Shown here one piece after another: positions 1-8,695 of a stretch of 64,000 nt of DNA (positions are counted from its first letter, which is position 1; the number at the start of each line of letters is the position of its first letter). The notes under the pieces are model-generated. The model searched no databases, was not told where the DNA came from, and was given only the letters and a program-made list of their open reading frames with translations. The position numbers and the translations under genes were made by a program. This DNA comes from Pseudaquabacterium terrae. Its GTDB lineage: Bacteria > Pseudomonadota > Gammaproteobacteria > Burkholderiales > Burkholderiaceae_C. The stretch covers positions 434,001-498,000 of the forward strand of contig NZ_JABRWJ010000003.1 of the NCBI RefSeq assembly GCF_013266755.1. Reading direction: 5' to 3'.

Positions 1-119
1 CCGAAGCGGCGCCCTTCGGCGGCGTCAAGGAATCGGGTTACGGACGCGAAGGCTCGGTGCACGGCCTGGACGACTACCTGCATCTGAAATACGTCTGCCA
101 GGGGCAACTGGGTCGGTGA
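1..119 (+). CDS. Aldehyde dehydrogenase, C-terminal end (5' end outside window)
   Basis: This is the last ~38 codons of a gene that begins before the window. The reading frame starts at base 3 and ends in TGA at 117-119. It contains [14 protein letters not shown], the hallmark C-terminal segment of NAD(P)-dependent aldehyde dehydrogenases of the succinate-semialdehyde dehydrogenase type, followed by the usual LDDYL-LKYVC tail. The gene's last 72 bases are repeated with 5 mismatches at 16520-16591. Substrate cannot be judged from this fragment. Family assignment is secure; whether the full gene is intact is unknown. Confidence 0.85.
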   Translation, partial: EAAPFGGVKESGYGREGSVHGLDDYLHLKYVCQGQLGR

Positions 120-132
120 ATCCGGCCGCGCA
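48..132 (+). repeat. Direct repeat, left copy (3' end of aldehyde dehydrogenase)
   Basis: About 85 bp matching 16520-16605. The first 72 bases (48-119) have 67 identities by hand count, and the following 13 match after one single-base gap. The match starts abruptly at GAAGG and stops inside what is a complete GC hairpin in the right copy. Gene remnants follow immediately on the inner side, so this copy marks the left edge of a rearranged segment. Confidence 0.85.
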
Positions 133-137
133 ATCAA

Positions 138-435
138 TCAGCCAATGCCATCGCGCGCGCGGCCACGACCGGGAAGGCGCGCGCAGACCCGCAAACTGCC
201 GCTCAGCGCGCGCCTCTCGGCCTGGACGGTGCCGGGCATGGCATCGAGCCGCTCGAGCAGCTGGCGCGCTTCGGCGGCGAAACGCTCGCCTTCGGCCGTG
301 AGGCGCAGGCGGTGGGAGCTGCGCACGGCCGGGTTGAAGCCCAGCTTGGCCTCCAGGTGCTTCAAGCGGGTCGACAGCGCCGACGGCGTCACCCGCAGCG
401 ATCGCGCCGCGGCGCTCAGCGAGCTGGCCATGCTG
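138..435 (-). pseudogene. Remnant of LysR-type regulator (HTH part)
   Basis: Reading leftward from about 431, the frame gives SLSAAARSLRVTPSALSTRL and then HLEAKLG and RLTAEGERF, the winged helix-turn-helix of LysR-type regulators, then a linker and the start of the effector domain (GSLRVCA). It stops at 138. The first recognition helix before SLSAAAR is missing and nearly all of the ~200-residue effector domain is absent, so it is truncated at both ends. The open frame continues upstream to 593 only as a shadow of the plus-strand binding-protein remnant. It should not make a working regulator. Confidence 0.75.
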
Positions 436-750
436 ATGGCCGGTGGCATGCAGGCGGCGCTGGCCGGCGGCATCGCCGCCGCGGCCGCGAGCGCGCATGC
501 GCAGACGCCGCGCAAGGGCGGGCGATTGCGCGTGGCAGGGGCTGCCGCCGCGGTCACCGACACGTTGGATCCGGCCAAGCAGTCCAACCACACTGACTAC
601 ATCCGCGGCTTCATGTTCTACAACGGCCTGACCACCCTGGACGGCAGCCTCGTCCCCCAGCCGTCGCTGGCGGAGGAGTTCAGCACCAACGACGCCAAGA
701 CGTGGGTCTTCAAGCTGCGCAAGGGCGTCAGCTTCCACGACGGCAAGCCG
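421..750 (+). pseudogene. Remnant of peptide/amine ABC transporter substrate-binding protein (SBP_bac_5)
   Basis: The plus frame at 421-750 reads as a secretion-signal-like stretch (MAGGMQAALAGGIAAAAASA) followed by RKGGRLRVAG, LDPAK, MFYNGLT, LVPQPSLAEE, TWVFKLRKGVSFHDGKP. This is the N-terminal ~100 residues of family 5 solute-binding proteins (oligopeptide/dipeptide type, normally ~500 aa). Homology ends sharply at about 750, where it runs into an unrelated oxidase fragment. The front end overlaps the LysR remnant on the other strand. It is a broken gene. Confidence 0.8.
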
Positions 751-751
751 C

Positions 752-1190
752 CACCAGGACGGCGGCATCGCGATGCACGTGGGCAAGTTCGGTGTCGGGC
801 TCGCGCACGCTGCGGTGCGCCACGGTGCACGCATTGCCGAACAGGCGCCGATGACACAGATGGACCGCCAATCCGATGGCAGCTTCCGCGTGACCAGTGC
901 GCGCGGGACCATCGATGTCGCGGTCGTGCAACGCCTGCTGCCGCACCGCCGCAACTACGTCAACTCGAAGAACTTCGTCAACTATTTCCGCGTCACGCCT
1001 GACAACCGCCTGGTGTTCGGCGGACGCGCGCGTTTTGCAGTGTCGAATCCGCGCTCCGACGAAAAGAGCGGGCGCATCCTGCTCGCCTCGCTGGAAGAGT
1101 TCTTCCCCGAGCTGCGCGGCGTGCGCATCGACTACTGCTGGGGCGGGATGGTCGACATGACCGCGGACCGCCTGGCTGCATTGACCCACG
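752..1190 (+). pseudogene. Remnant of FAD-dependent DAO-family oxidoreductase
   Basis: The frame from 752 gives HVGKFGVGLA, then NYVNSKNFVNYFR, DNRLVFGGRARF, FPELRGVRIDYCWGG and VDMTADRL. These are middle and C-terminal segments of FAD-dependent D-amino-acid/amine oxidases of the gamma-glutamylputrescine oxidase kind. The N-terminal FAD-binding Rossmann segment is missing, part of the middle appears deleted (a short jump between residues matching distant parts of the family), and the end is lost at about 1190. The open frame runs on to 2530 only as a shadow of the genes on the other strand. Confidence 0.78.
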
Positions 1191-1210
1191 ACAGCCGAGC
1201 CGGGGGCCGC

Positions 1211-2110
1211 TCACCCCATCGACTGAGAGATCAGTGCCCAACCGCCGCTCGCCGCACCGCGCGGCGGCAGCTTGCCACGCACCATGGCGGTGACCCGTCC
1301 GACGCGCCGCAGACCCAGGCAGTCCAGCCACTCCGGCAAGCCGCTCTCCGCATCGACGTCGATGCGCAGGAACTGGCCGGCGTACAGGTTGCACCAGTGA
1401 CGGATCAGTGCGCGAGCAGACGCCACGTCCGGCGCGACCACCGGCCCGATCACGTGGCCGCGACCGAAGCGGCGCAGCACCGAGAAGCCCACCGCCTGGC
1501 CCTTGCGATCGAACACGACGGCCTGCTCGTCGACCAGCAGCTGGCGCAGCACCGACGGACGCGGCAGGCCGGCCGCCTTCACGTCGAGCGCTGCGAGCAC
1601 GTCGCCATCGCACCGGTCGGGCGGACGCAGGCGCTCGCCTTCGGCCAGCAACGGCCCGGGCGTCTTCAGGGCGATGCCCTGGTGTTGGCGGATCTCGCCG
1701 ACGCTGCAAAAACCCAGCCGCGCGTACAGCGCCCGACCTTCCGCAGTCGCGTACAGCAGGACATGGCGGCGCCCGGCGTCCTGCAGCAGCGCGCTCATCA
1801 GGCGCCCGCCGATGCCCTGGCCCTGCAAGGCCGGCGAGACGATGACGAGGCCGAGCGAGGCTCGGTCAGTGCCCCACAACCAGCGCAGCGCGGTACCGAC
1901 GACCGCGCCGTCACGCTCGGCGACGACACCGGCGCCGTGTGCGAGCGCGAACCGCCAGTCCTCCAGGCGATGCGGCCACTGCTGCTGGACCGACAACGCC
2001 TGCGCGGCTTCCAGATCGCTAACGCGAAAAGGACGCAGGCCAACGTCGCCCGACAGGGCCGTCGCAGCCGAATGCGCGGTGGTTTCGGTGTCGAGTCGAA
2101 GTGCAGTCAT
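1211..2110 (-). CDS. GNAT-family N-acetyltransferase (two-domain)
   Basis: A 299-residue protein. The N-terminal half (roughly residues 24-150) is a GNAT fold with the acetyl-CoA loop GQGIGGRLM and the typical YARLGF near its end. The C-terminal half resembles the second domain seen in two-domain GNAT proteins. A strong ribosome binding site (GGGGAGAG) precedes the ATG at 2110. It lies 31 bp after the dadA-like gene and is probably the last gene of the 6348-1211 operon. The acyl acceptor is unknown; the context suggests an amine or amino acid. Confidence 0.8.
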   Translation of the reverse strand: MTALRLDTETTAHSAATALSGDVGLRPFRVSDLEAAQALSVQQQWPHRLEDWRFALAHGAGVVAERDGAVVGTALRWLWGTDRASLGLVIVSPALQGQGIGGRLMSALLQDAGRRHVLLYATAEGRALYARLGFCSVGEIRQHQGIALKTPGPLLAEGERLRPPDRCDGDVLAALDVKAAGLPRPSVLRQLLVDEQAVVFDRKGQAVGFSVLRRFGRGHVIGPVVAPDVASARALIRHWCNLYAGQFLRIDVDAESGLPEWLDCLGLRRVGRVTAMVRGKLPPRGAASGGWALISQSMG

Positions 2111-2141
2111 GCTCTCTCCCCTTTCGGCGCCCGGTCGGGCC

Positions 2142-3434
2142 TCATGTCGCGGGACGCGCCACCCACCGCACCGGCGCGGCCGGGCGATAGCGCTCGATGC
2201 CGAGCCCTTCCGGGTCGATCTCCGGCTGCCGGCCGAGCACCAGGTCGGCGATCAGGCGGCCGGAGCCGGCCGCCATCGTCCAACCGAGCGTGCCGTGCCC
2301 CGTATCGAGGAACAGGCCGCCCACCGGCGTGGCGCCGACGATGGGCGTGCTGTCCGGCGTCATCGGGCGCAGGCCGGTCCAGAACTCGCCGGCGGCGAGG
2401 TCACCGGCGCCGGGGAACAGCTCCTGCACCACCTTCTCGAGCGTCGCGCGTCGTCGTGGCCGCAGTGTCAGGTCATGGCCCGCCAACTCGGCCATGCCGC
2501 CGATGCGGATGCGGCGGTCGAAGCGCGTGACCGCCACCTTGTAGGTCTCGTCGAGCACCGTTGATACCGGCGCCGCCGCCTCGTCGCGCACCGGAATGGT
2601 CAGCGAATAGCCCTTCACGGGATAAACCGGCACGTCGATCCTGAGCGGCGCGAGCAGCGCGGGCGTGTGGCTGCCGAGCGCGACGACGCAGGCATCGACG
2701 GTGACCCGCTCCGCACCTACGCGCACCGCGACGACGCTGCCGCCTTCGACCTCGAGCCCGCCCACGACCGCGCCGTACCGGAACTGCACGCCGAGGGCAG
2801 CCGCGCGGTCGGCGAGTTGGCGCGTGAACAGCTGGCAGTCGCCGGTCTCGTCATTGGGCAGCCGCAACCCGCCACTCAAGCGCTGCGCCACGCCGGCGAG
2901 CGCCGGCTCCGCCCGCGCGAGCTCGTCGCGCCCGAGCAGCTCGAACGGCACGCCGAACCCGCGCAATACCTCGACATCGCGACCCGCCGCGTCGAGCTGC
3001 GCCGCGCTGCGGAAGAGCTGCAGCGTGCCGAGGTTGCGCTGCTCGTACGACAACTGCGCGGCGGCACGCAGCTCGCGCAGCACATCACGGCTGTATTCGG
3101 CCAGGCGCATCATGCGGCGCTTGTTGGTGGCATAGCGCTGCGCATTGCATTGGCCCAGCATGCGCGCGAGCCACACCCACTGAGCTAACGAGCCATCGGG
3201 ACGGATCGCCAGCGGCGCATGGCGCTGGAACAGCCACTTCAGGGCTTTCAGTGGGACCCCGGGGGCGGCCCATGGCGTCGAGTAGCCCGGCGACACCTGC
3301 CCCGCATTGGCGAAACTCGTCTCCAATGCGGGGCCGTCGCGCCGCTCGAGAACGATGACATCAGCGCCGGCGCGCGCGAGGTGCCACGCGGCGGACACGC
3401 CGATCACGCCGGCACCGAGAACCGCGACTTTCAT
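2142..3434 (-). CDS. dadA: D-amino acid dehydrogenase, FAD-dependent (DadA-like)
   Basis: A 430-residue flavoprotein that would oxidise D-amino acids to 2-oxo acids and ammonia, passing electrons to the respiratory chain at the inner membrane. The N-terminus has the FAD dinucleotide motif ([19 protein letters not shown]). DadA signatures include [37 protein letters not shown] and the terminal [20 protein letters not shown]. The ATG at 3434 was chosen over upstream in-frame codons because GGAGAG lies at good spacing and the protein then matches the family length. It sits in a minus-strand operon with a second DAO oxidase and an aldehyde dehydrogenase. The exact substrate is not deducible. Confidence 0.88.
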   Translation of the reverse strand: MKVAVLGAGVIGVSAAWHLARAGADVIVLERRDGPALETSFANAGQVSPGYSTPWAAPGVPLKALKWLFQRHAPLAIRPDGSLAQWVWLARMLGQCNAQRYATNKRRMMRLAEYSRDVLRELRAAAQLSYEQRNLGTLQLFRSAAQLDAAGRDVEVLRGFGVPFELLGRDELARAEPALAGVAQRLSGGLRLPNDETGDCQLFTRQLADRAAALGVQFRYGAVVGGLEVEGGSVVAVRVGAERVTVDACVVALGSHTPALLAPLRIDVPVYPVKGYSLTIPVRDEAAAPVSTVLDETYKVAVTRFDRRIRIGGMAELAGHDLTLRPRRRATLEKVVQELFPGAGDLAAGEFWTGLRPMTPDSTPIVGATPVGGLFLDTGHGTLGWTMAAGSGRLIADLVLGRQPEIDPEGLGIERYRPAAPVRWVARPAT

Positions 3435-3480
3435 TGGGTCACTCTCCGATTCATGCATTCGCCGAAAAACCGCCAAGAGG

Positions 3481-4812
3481 CTAAAAGTCAGCGACCTTGC
3501 CCCATGCGGAGTCGCTGAATCGGCTGGGCCGATACGGCACGGGATCGACGATCGGTTCGGCAGCACCGCTGGCAATGTCCGCGATCAGGTGGCCCGCGCC
3601 GGGGCCGATGCCGAAGCCGTGTCCGGAAAAGCCCGCGGCCAGGATGAATCCCGGCATGCTCGGCACTTCGCCAATCCCGGGAACACCGTCCGGCGTGCTG
3701 TCGACGAAGCCGGCCCACGCGTGCGTGATCTTGGCGTCGCGAAGTTGGGGCAGCAGTTCGACGGCACGGCGGTGGGTCTCCCTGATCGTGCGCATGCAGG
3801 GCTTCGGATCGAGGATGCGCATCCGCTCCATCGGCGTCGGCGCATCGAGCCGCCACCGCGCCAGCGTTTCATGGCCACTGCGCATGCCTTGCAGGCCGCC
3901 CGGCAGAAGGCTGCGCCAGCGCTTGGCGAACATCGGCACGAATTGCGGGGCGAAGCGCATGAACTGCGGCGTCACGTCCACGCGCGCGCGGCCGCTGATG
4001 GCCAGTGCATAGCGTCCGTCGCTGCGCCGCGTGGCGGACACGCCTCCGCCAAACACCACGGCATCCGGCAAGCGCTGCTCCACAGACGACACGCTCAGGA
4101 TGGATTGACGGATCGAGGCCTGGGGAAATCGGATGCCCAGTTGTCGGCAGAACGAGGACGCCCAGGCGCCGCCGGCGAGCACGGCCGTCCTGGTCTTGAT
4201 GACGCCGGCTTCCGTGATGACGCCGCTGACCCGCCCGCCCTCCGTCTCGATGCCGCGGGCCGCGCAGTTCTGGTGAACGCTGGCACCGAGCTTGATGAGC
4301 GCCGCAGCCACGGCAGGCGCTGCCTTGCCAGGATCAGCGGTGCCATCGCTGGGCGAGAAGACCCCACCTTTCCAGGCGCGGCCGGTCGCCTGCCCGCGCT
4401 GGGCGGCCTCCCGGCTGCTCAGCGTGTGGGTGGTCACGCCGGCGGTCTTCGCAAAATCACCCCAACTGGCCCAGCGGGACAGCTCGGCCTCGTCGTTGCT
4501 GAGATACAGCAGCCCGCAGCGGTGAAATCCCGTGTCTTCACCGCTCTCGGCGGCAAAGCGCTCCCAGAGGTCGAGGCTCTTGGTCGCCAACGGCAGTTCG
4601 CGAGCGTCGCGGTTCTGCTGGCGGCACCAGCCCCAATTGCGGCTCGACTGCTCGGCGCCGATCCTCCCCTTCTCGACCAAGGCGACCGACATGCCGCGCT
4701 TGGCCAGGTAGTAGGCGGTGAAGACACCGATGATGCCGCCGCCGATCACGACGACGTCAGCCGAGGCCGGCGGCTTGGGGGAGGTGTTGATGTGCTGCAA
4801 CGGCGGGGACAT
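3481..4812 (-). CDS. FAD-dependent oxidoreductase, DAO family
   Basis: A 443-residue flavoprotein. It has the FAD-binding motif [19 protein letters not shown], then [14 protein letters not shown] (a signature of the amine/D-amino-acid oxidase group), [13 protein letters not shown] and the C-terminal [20 protein letters not shown]. The ATG at 4812 follows AGGAG; a TTG eight codons upstream (4836) is an alternative. It lies between an aldehyde dehydrogenase and dadA on the same strand, which suggests amine oxidation to an aldehyde followed by oxidation to an acid. The precise substrate is unknown. Confidence 0.82.
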   Translation of the reverse strand: MSPPLQHINTSPKPPASADVVVIGGGIIGVFTAYYLAKRGMSVALVEKGRIGAEQSSRNWGWCRQQNRDARELPLATKSLDLWERFAAESGEDTGFHRCGLLYLSNDEAELSRWASWGDFAKTAGVTTHTLSSREAAQRGQATGRAWKGGVFSPSDGTADPGKAAPAVAAALIKLGASVHQNCAARGIETEGGRVSGVITEAGVIKTRTAVLAGGAWASSFCRQLGIRFPQASIRQSILSVSSVEQRLPDAVVFGGGVSATRRSDGRYALAISGRARVDVTPQFMRFAPQFVPMFAKRWRSLLPGGLQGMRSGHETLARWRLDAPTPMERMRILDPKPCMRTIRETHRRAVELLPQLRDAKITHAWAGFVDSTPDGVPGIGEVPSMPGFILAAGFSGHGFGIGPGAGHLIADIASGAAEPIVDPVPYRPSRFSDSAWGKVADF

Positions 4813-4887
4813 GATGCGTTTCGCTCCTGGGTTCAAGCCTGCACGGGGGCCGCGGTCATGATTGCTCCTGCGCGTCGCGCGACGATT

Positions 4888-6348
4888 TCACTGATGAAAG
4901 CCAAGAATGGCTTTGGTTTCCAGGTATTCCTCGAGACCTTCTATTCCGTATTCGCGGCCATTGCCTGACCGCTTGTATCCGCCGAATGGGGCATGGGGGC
5001 TCCAGGCCGGATGGTTGATGTGCACTTGTCCGGACCGGATCCGCGCAGCGACAGCGCGCGCCGCAACGAGGTCTTTCCCTTGCACGTGGGCGCCCAGGCC
5101 GTAGACCGTGTCGTTGGCGATCTCCACGGCCTCGTCCACGCTGTCGTACGCGATGATCGACAGCACCGGCCCGAAGATCTCCTCCTGCGCAATCTGCATC
5201 TGCGGATGCACCGCGGAGAAGATGGTCGGCCGGCAGTAGAAGCCGCGATTCAGGGTCTCCGGCCGGCCGGGCCCGCCGCAAACGAGCCGCGCGCCTTCGG
5301 CGATTCCAATGCCGATCATTTCCTGCACCCGATTGAATTGGGCGCGATTCGCCACCGGGCCATGCGTGGTCTGCGGCGAGCGCGGGTCGCCCACGACGAA
5401 GGCGGATGCCGCTTCGAGCGCGATCCGCTCGACTTCCTGCAGGCGCTCGCGGGGCACGAGCATGCGAGTGGGCGCGCTGCAGGATTGGCCGACGTTGCGG
5501 AAGGCGGCCGCGACGCCAGCCGGAACTGCACGTGCCAGGTCTGCGTCCGGCAAGATCACGTTCGGTGACTTCCCGCCGAGCTCCTGCGCCACGCGCTTCA
5601 CCGTCGGGGCGGCCGCCTGGGCCACCAGGACGCCGGCCCGGGTCGAACCGGTGATCGAGATCATGTCCACGTCCGGATGCGCCGACAGCGCGGCACCGAC
5701 CTCCGGCCCATTGCCATTCACCAGGTTGAACACGCCCGGCGGGATGCCGGCGTCGTGCATCACCTCCGCGAAGAGCAAGGCGCTCAGGGGCGACAGCTCG
5801 CTGGGCTTCAGGACGACCGTGCATCCTGCCGCCAGGGCGGGGCCGACCTTGGCTGTGATCTGGTAGAGCGGCCAGTTCCAGGGCGTGATGAGGCCGCACA
5901 CGCCGATGGCCTCGCGCATGATGGCGACGTCCCCCCGATGCGTGAGAAACGGGTAGCTGGCCAGATTGTCCCGGGCCACGCGGATGTGCTCCGCCGCGAC
6001 CGGCACCTGGGTGCTGCGCGCAAAGCCGATGGCAGCGCCCATCTCCAGTGAGATCGCCTGGGCGAACAGTTCCGCCCGCTCGAGGATCAGGGCGTGGACG
6101 CGGTCGAGAAGCAATGCCCTGCTCTGGGTGGAGCTCACGGACCAGGTGGTGAAGGCACGCCGCGCCGCAGCCACCGCCGCAGCAACATCCTGCGCAGTTC
6201 CCAGCGCGATCTCGGCGACTGGCTCCTCGGTCGACGGGTCGATGACAGTGGATCGAGCTTGGCCCTTGGACAGAACCCACTCCCCGTCAATGAACACGCG
6301 GTCCAATCGGCCGGCGCTCCTCAGTCGTTCGACGATGGCGGAGTTCAT
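4888..6348 (-). CDS. NAD(P)-dependent aldehyde dehydrogenase
   Basis: A 486-residue cytosolic enzyme oxidising an aldehyde to the acid. The family's key residues are present: the catalytic Cys at about 290 in GQSCSAPTRM, the general-base Glu at 256 in QELGGKSP, Asn158 in TPWNWP and Lys181 in LKPSE. The C-terminus has HAPFGGYKRSGNGRE. The ATG at 6348 was chosen because AGGAC precedes it and the length fits; the frame stays open further upstream without homology. It is first in the minus-strand operon with two amine/D-amino-acid oxidases and probably consumes their aldehyde product. GQSC followed by SAPTR is typical of aryl/alkyl aldehyde dehydrogenases of broad specificity. Confidence 0.9.
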   Translation of the reverse strand: MNSAIVERLRSAGRLDRVFIDGEWVLSKGQARSTVIDPSTEEPVAEIALGTAQDVAAAVAAARRAFTTWSVSSTQSRALLLDRVHALILERAELFAQAISLEMGAAIGFARSTQVPVAAEHIRVARDNLASYPFLTHRGDVAIMREAIGVCGLITPWNWPLYQITAKVGPALAAGCTVVLKPSELSPLSALLFAEVMHDAGIPPGVFNLVNGNGPEVGAALSAHPDVDMISITGSTRAGVLVAQAAAPTVKRVAQELGGKSPNVILPDADLARAVPAGVAAAFRNVGQSCSAPTRMLVPRERLQEVERIALEAASAFVVGDPRSPQTTHGPVANRAQFNRVQEMIGIGIAEGARLVCGGPGRPETLNRGFYCRPTIFSAVHPQMQIAQEEIFGPVLSIIAYDSVDEAVEIANDTVYGLGAHVQGKDLVAARAVAARIRSGQVHINHPAWSPHAPFGGYKRSGNGREYGIEGLEEYLETKAILGFHQ

Positions 6349-6710
6349 GGGATTTGTCCTTTGGAAATGGTGTCGAAGTTCATTGGGCCATTCGCGATGG
6401 CGCGATGTTAGCCCCGGCGTGCCGCAGAAAATGGCAGGGTTTCGTATTCGGCATGAGATGCTGTATGGCGCGAACCGGCGCAATGAAAATGCGGCGGCTG
6501 TGGCACGACACGCTATTGCACGGCTTTTTCGTCTGGCGCGAATGCTGCGTGGCGCGGCCCAAGCCGCACTGGCGTCTGTAGAACTCCAATTTCCTGACGG
6601 CCGAGGTTGCCGCAGTTTGGCGCGAGCTTGGCGCCACATTCGGCGTTTGCTGCTGCTCGTGCACGCGTGTTCGGCACCATGTACTGCGAAGGCGGCGTAA
6701 TCTCGATCGC
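6349..6710. promoter_or_regulatory. 362-bp divergent intergenic region with repeated TGGCGCGA
   Basis: This non-coding stretch separates the divergent ALDH and racemase operons and must hold both promoters. It looks less GC-rich than its neighbours. The octamer TGGCGCGA occurs at 6398, 6466, 6534 and 6618, with a one-base variant (TGGCGCGG) at 6550. Three of the distances are exactly 68 bp (6398 to 6466, 6466 to 6534, 6550 to 6618). The intervening bases do not align as true repeats, so the octamers look like regulator sites rather than a tandem repeat. No open frame here shows homology. Confidence 0.55.
6618..6636. promoter_or_regulatory. Inverted repeat, candidate operator
   Basis: TGGCGC, seven bases, then GCGCCA is a perfect 6-bp dyad. 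It lies about 75 bp before the racemase start and includes the last TGGCGCGA octamer. It is a plausible operator for the plus-strand operon. No cognate regulator is adjacent; the Lrp-type gene at 12242 is the nearest intact one in the segment. Confidence 0.4.
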
Positions 6711-7430
6711 ATGAAAACACGCTCCACCGAGCCGATCACGCTCGAAGGGATCCGGCGCATTGCCTTCATCCATACGGTCGCGATGCTGGTCGAGCGTTTC
6801 CGTCCGCGCTTCCAGTCGGAACTGCCAGACGCAGACTGCTTTCACATGCTGGACGAAAGTGTCCTGCAGGATCTGATCCGGCAAGGTCCTTCAATCGGCA
6901 TCACGCGCCGCATCGTCACACTCGCACAAATGGCGGCCGATGCGGGTGCCGAGCTGATCGTTTTCACGTGCTCGTCGACCTCGCCGGCCATCGATATCGC
7001 GCGCCAGACGGTGCGTGTGCCGATCCTCAAGATCGACGATCCGCTCTACGCCCGCGTGGTGAGCGCGCCGGGCCGCGTCGGTCTGATCTGCACCGCCTCG
7101 TCGACGGTCGAGCCGAGCCGGGCACTGCTGGCTGCGCATGCGCAGAGCGCCGGCCGGGACATTCCGGCCGAGAGCGTCCTGTGCACGGCGGCATTCAATG
7201 CCCTGGCCAGTGGCCGGCGTGACCTGCACGATCGCCTCGTGTGCGAGGCTGCGGCGCAGTTGGCGCCACGCATCGATCGCATCGTCCTGGCGCAAGCCTC
7301 GTTGGCGCACCTGGCCCAACCGCTCGCCGAGCAACTGGGGCTGCCTGTGCTCGCGAGCCCGGAGCTGATGGTGCAGGACGTGGTCGCGCGGGTTCGGGAT
7401 TCGGGCGCTCGCGACATGGAAAAGCCATGA
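6711..7430 (+). CDS. Asp/Glu/hydantoin racemase-family protein
   Basis: A 239-residue protein of the Asp/Glu racemase superfamily, enzymes that use two cysteines to racemise or isomerise small acids. The first cysteine is clear (Cys87 in VFTCSSTSPA). At the second site the sequence reads VLAQASLAHLA, where two-base racemases have a Cys, so true racemase chemistry is doubtful and an isomerase or lyase role is possible. It overlaps the next gene by 4 bp (ATGA) and is the first gene of a plus-strand operon reaching 12218. The substrate is probably a C4 acid, judging from the OtnK-like neighbour. Confidence 0.75.
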   Translation: MKTRSTEPITLEGIRRIAFIHTVAMLVERFRPRFQSELPDADCFHMLDESVLQDLIRQGPSIGITRRIVTLAQMAADAGAELIVFTCSSTSPAIDIARQTVRVPILKIDDPLYARVVSAPGRVGLICTASSTVEPSRALLAAHAQSAGRDIPAESVLCTAAFNALASGRRDLHDRLVCEAAAQLAPRIDRIVLAQASLAHLAQPLAEQLGLPVLASPELMVQDVVARVRDSGARDMEKP

Positions 7431-8695
7431 CCATCCTGCTCGGCTGCATCGCCGACGACTTCACCGGCGCCACCGACCTCGCGAACAACCTGGTGCGCGC
7501 CGGCATGCGCGTGGTGCAGGCCATCGGCGTGCCCGCAGGGCCGCTGGCCGCCGAAGCCGATGCGGTGGTGGTGGCGCTCAAGTCGCGCACCATCGCGCCG
7601 GCCGAGGCGGTGGCGCAATCGCTGCAAGCGCTGCGCTGGCTGCAGGCGCAGGGAGCGCGGCAGATCTACTTCAAGTACTGCTCCACCTTCGACAGCACGC
7701 CCGCGGGCAATATCGGCCCGGTGACGCAGGCTCTGATGGCTGCCATCGGCACGCCGTTCACCATCGCCACGCCGGCGTTCCCGGACAACCAGCGCACCGT
7801 CTTCAAAGGCTACCTGTTCGTCGGTGACGTGCTGCTCAGTGAAAGCGGCATGCGCCGCCATCCGCTCACGCCGATGACCGACGCCAACCTCGTGCGCGTG
7901 CTGCAGGCACAGACGCAGCAGCGCGTCGGCCTGATCGACCACCGCAGCGTCGCCGCGGGTGAAGCTGCGATCCGCGCGCGCATCTCCGAGTTGCAAGCCG
8001 AGGGCGTGGGCATCGCCATCGTCGATGCCGTGTCCAACGACGACCTGCTCCGCCTGGGCCCTGCCCTGAGCAATCTGCCACTGGTCACGGCGGGCTCGGG
8101 CGTGGCGCTCGGACTGCCGGCCAACTTCGGCCTCGCGCCATCGCCGCGGTCGGCCACGCTGCCGCCTGCGCGCGGGCTGCAGGCGATCGTTTCCGGCAGC
8201 TGTTCGACCGCGACCAACGCGCAGGTGGCCGAGTTCATGGCCTGCGGCGGCTGCGCACTGGCGCTGGATCCGCTGCGCATCGCAGCGGGCGACGACGTCG
8301 CCGGCGAGGCGCTCGCCTGGGCCCGGCCGCTGCTCGCCGATGGTCCGGTGCTGGTGTATTCCACCGCCCGGCCGGAAGCGGTCCAGGCCATCCAGGCGCG
8401 CGTGGGCGTCGAGGAGGCCGGCGCGATGGTCGAGCGCACGATCGCCAGCATCGCCTGCGGCCTGGTGGAACAGGGCGTGCGCCAGCTCGTCGTGGCCGGC
8501 GGTGAGACATCGGGTGCCTGCGTGCAGGCCTTGGCGATCTCGTCCCTGCTGATCGGTCCGCAGATCGATCCGGGCGTGCCGTGGTGTCATGCAGTGTCGC
8601 CGCTCGCGCCGGACGGCCTGCATGTCACGCTCAAGTCGGGCAACTTCGGCACCCCCGACTTCTTCCGCAGGGCCTTGCGGATGCTGGCGCAATGA
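7427..8695 (+). CDS. otnK: Four-carbon acid sugar kinase, OtnK-like (3-oxo-tetronate kinase)
   Basis: A 422-residue kinase of the four-carbon acid sugar kinase family, which phosphorylates 3-oxo-tetronates (oxidised threonate or erythronate) at C4. The N-terminal domain has the hallmark ADDFTGATDLANNLV and KYCSTFDSTPAGNIG. The C-terminal nucleotide-binding domain has VSGSCSTATNAQ and VVAGGETSGACVQAL. The ATG at 7427 overlaps the racemase stop by 4 bp, and its own TGA overlaps the next ATG, showing tight translational coupling. In known pathways OtnK works with OtnC and a dehydrogenase. Here the OtnC homologue next door lacks key residues, so the natural substrate may differ. Confidence 0.85.
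   Translation: MTILLGCIADDFTGATDLANNLVRAGMRVVQAIGVPAGPLAAEADAVVVALKSRTIAPAEAVAQSLQALRWLQAQGARQIYFKYCSTFDSTPAGNIGPVTQALMAAIGTPFTIATPAFPDNQRTVFKGYLFVGDVLLSESGMRRHPLTPMTDANLVRVLQAQTQQRVGLIDHRSVAAGEAAIRARISELQAEGVGIAIVDAVSNDDLLRLGPALSNLPLVTAGSGVALGLPANFGLAPSPRSATLPPARGLQAIVSGSCSTATNAQVAEFMACGGCALALDPLRIAAGDDVAGEALAWARPLLADGPVLVYSTARPEAVQAIQARVGVEEAGAMVERTIASIACGLVEQGVRQLVVAGGETSGACVQALAISSLLIGPQIDPGVPWCHAVSPLAPDGLHVTLKSGNFGTPDFFRRALRMLAQ

Noticed and set aside
773-2530. Long plus-strand open frame
   Set aside because: Only 773-1190 has homology (oxidase remnant). The rest is antisense to the GNAT and dadA genes and has biased composition typical of shadow frames.
3307-4968. 553-codon plus-strand open frame
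   Set aside because: Antisense to the DAO oxidase gene, Arg/His/Gln-rich with no domain or ribosome site.
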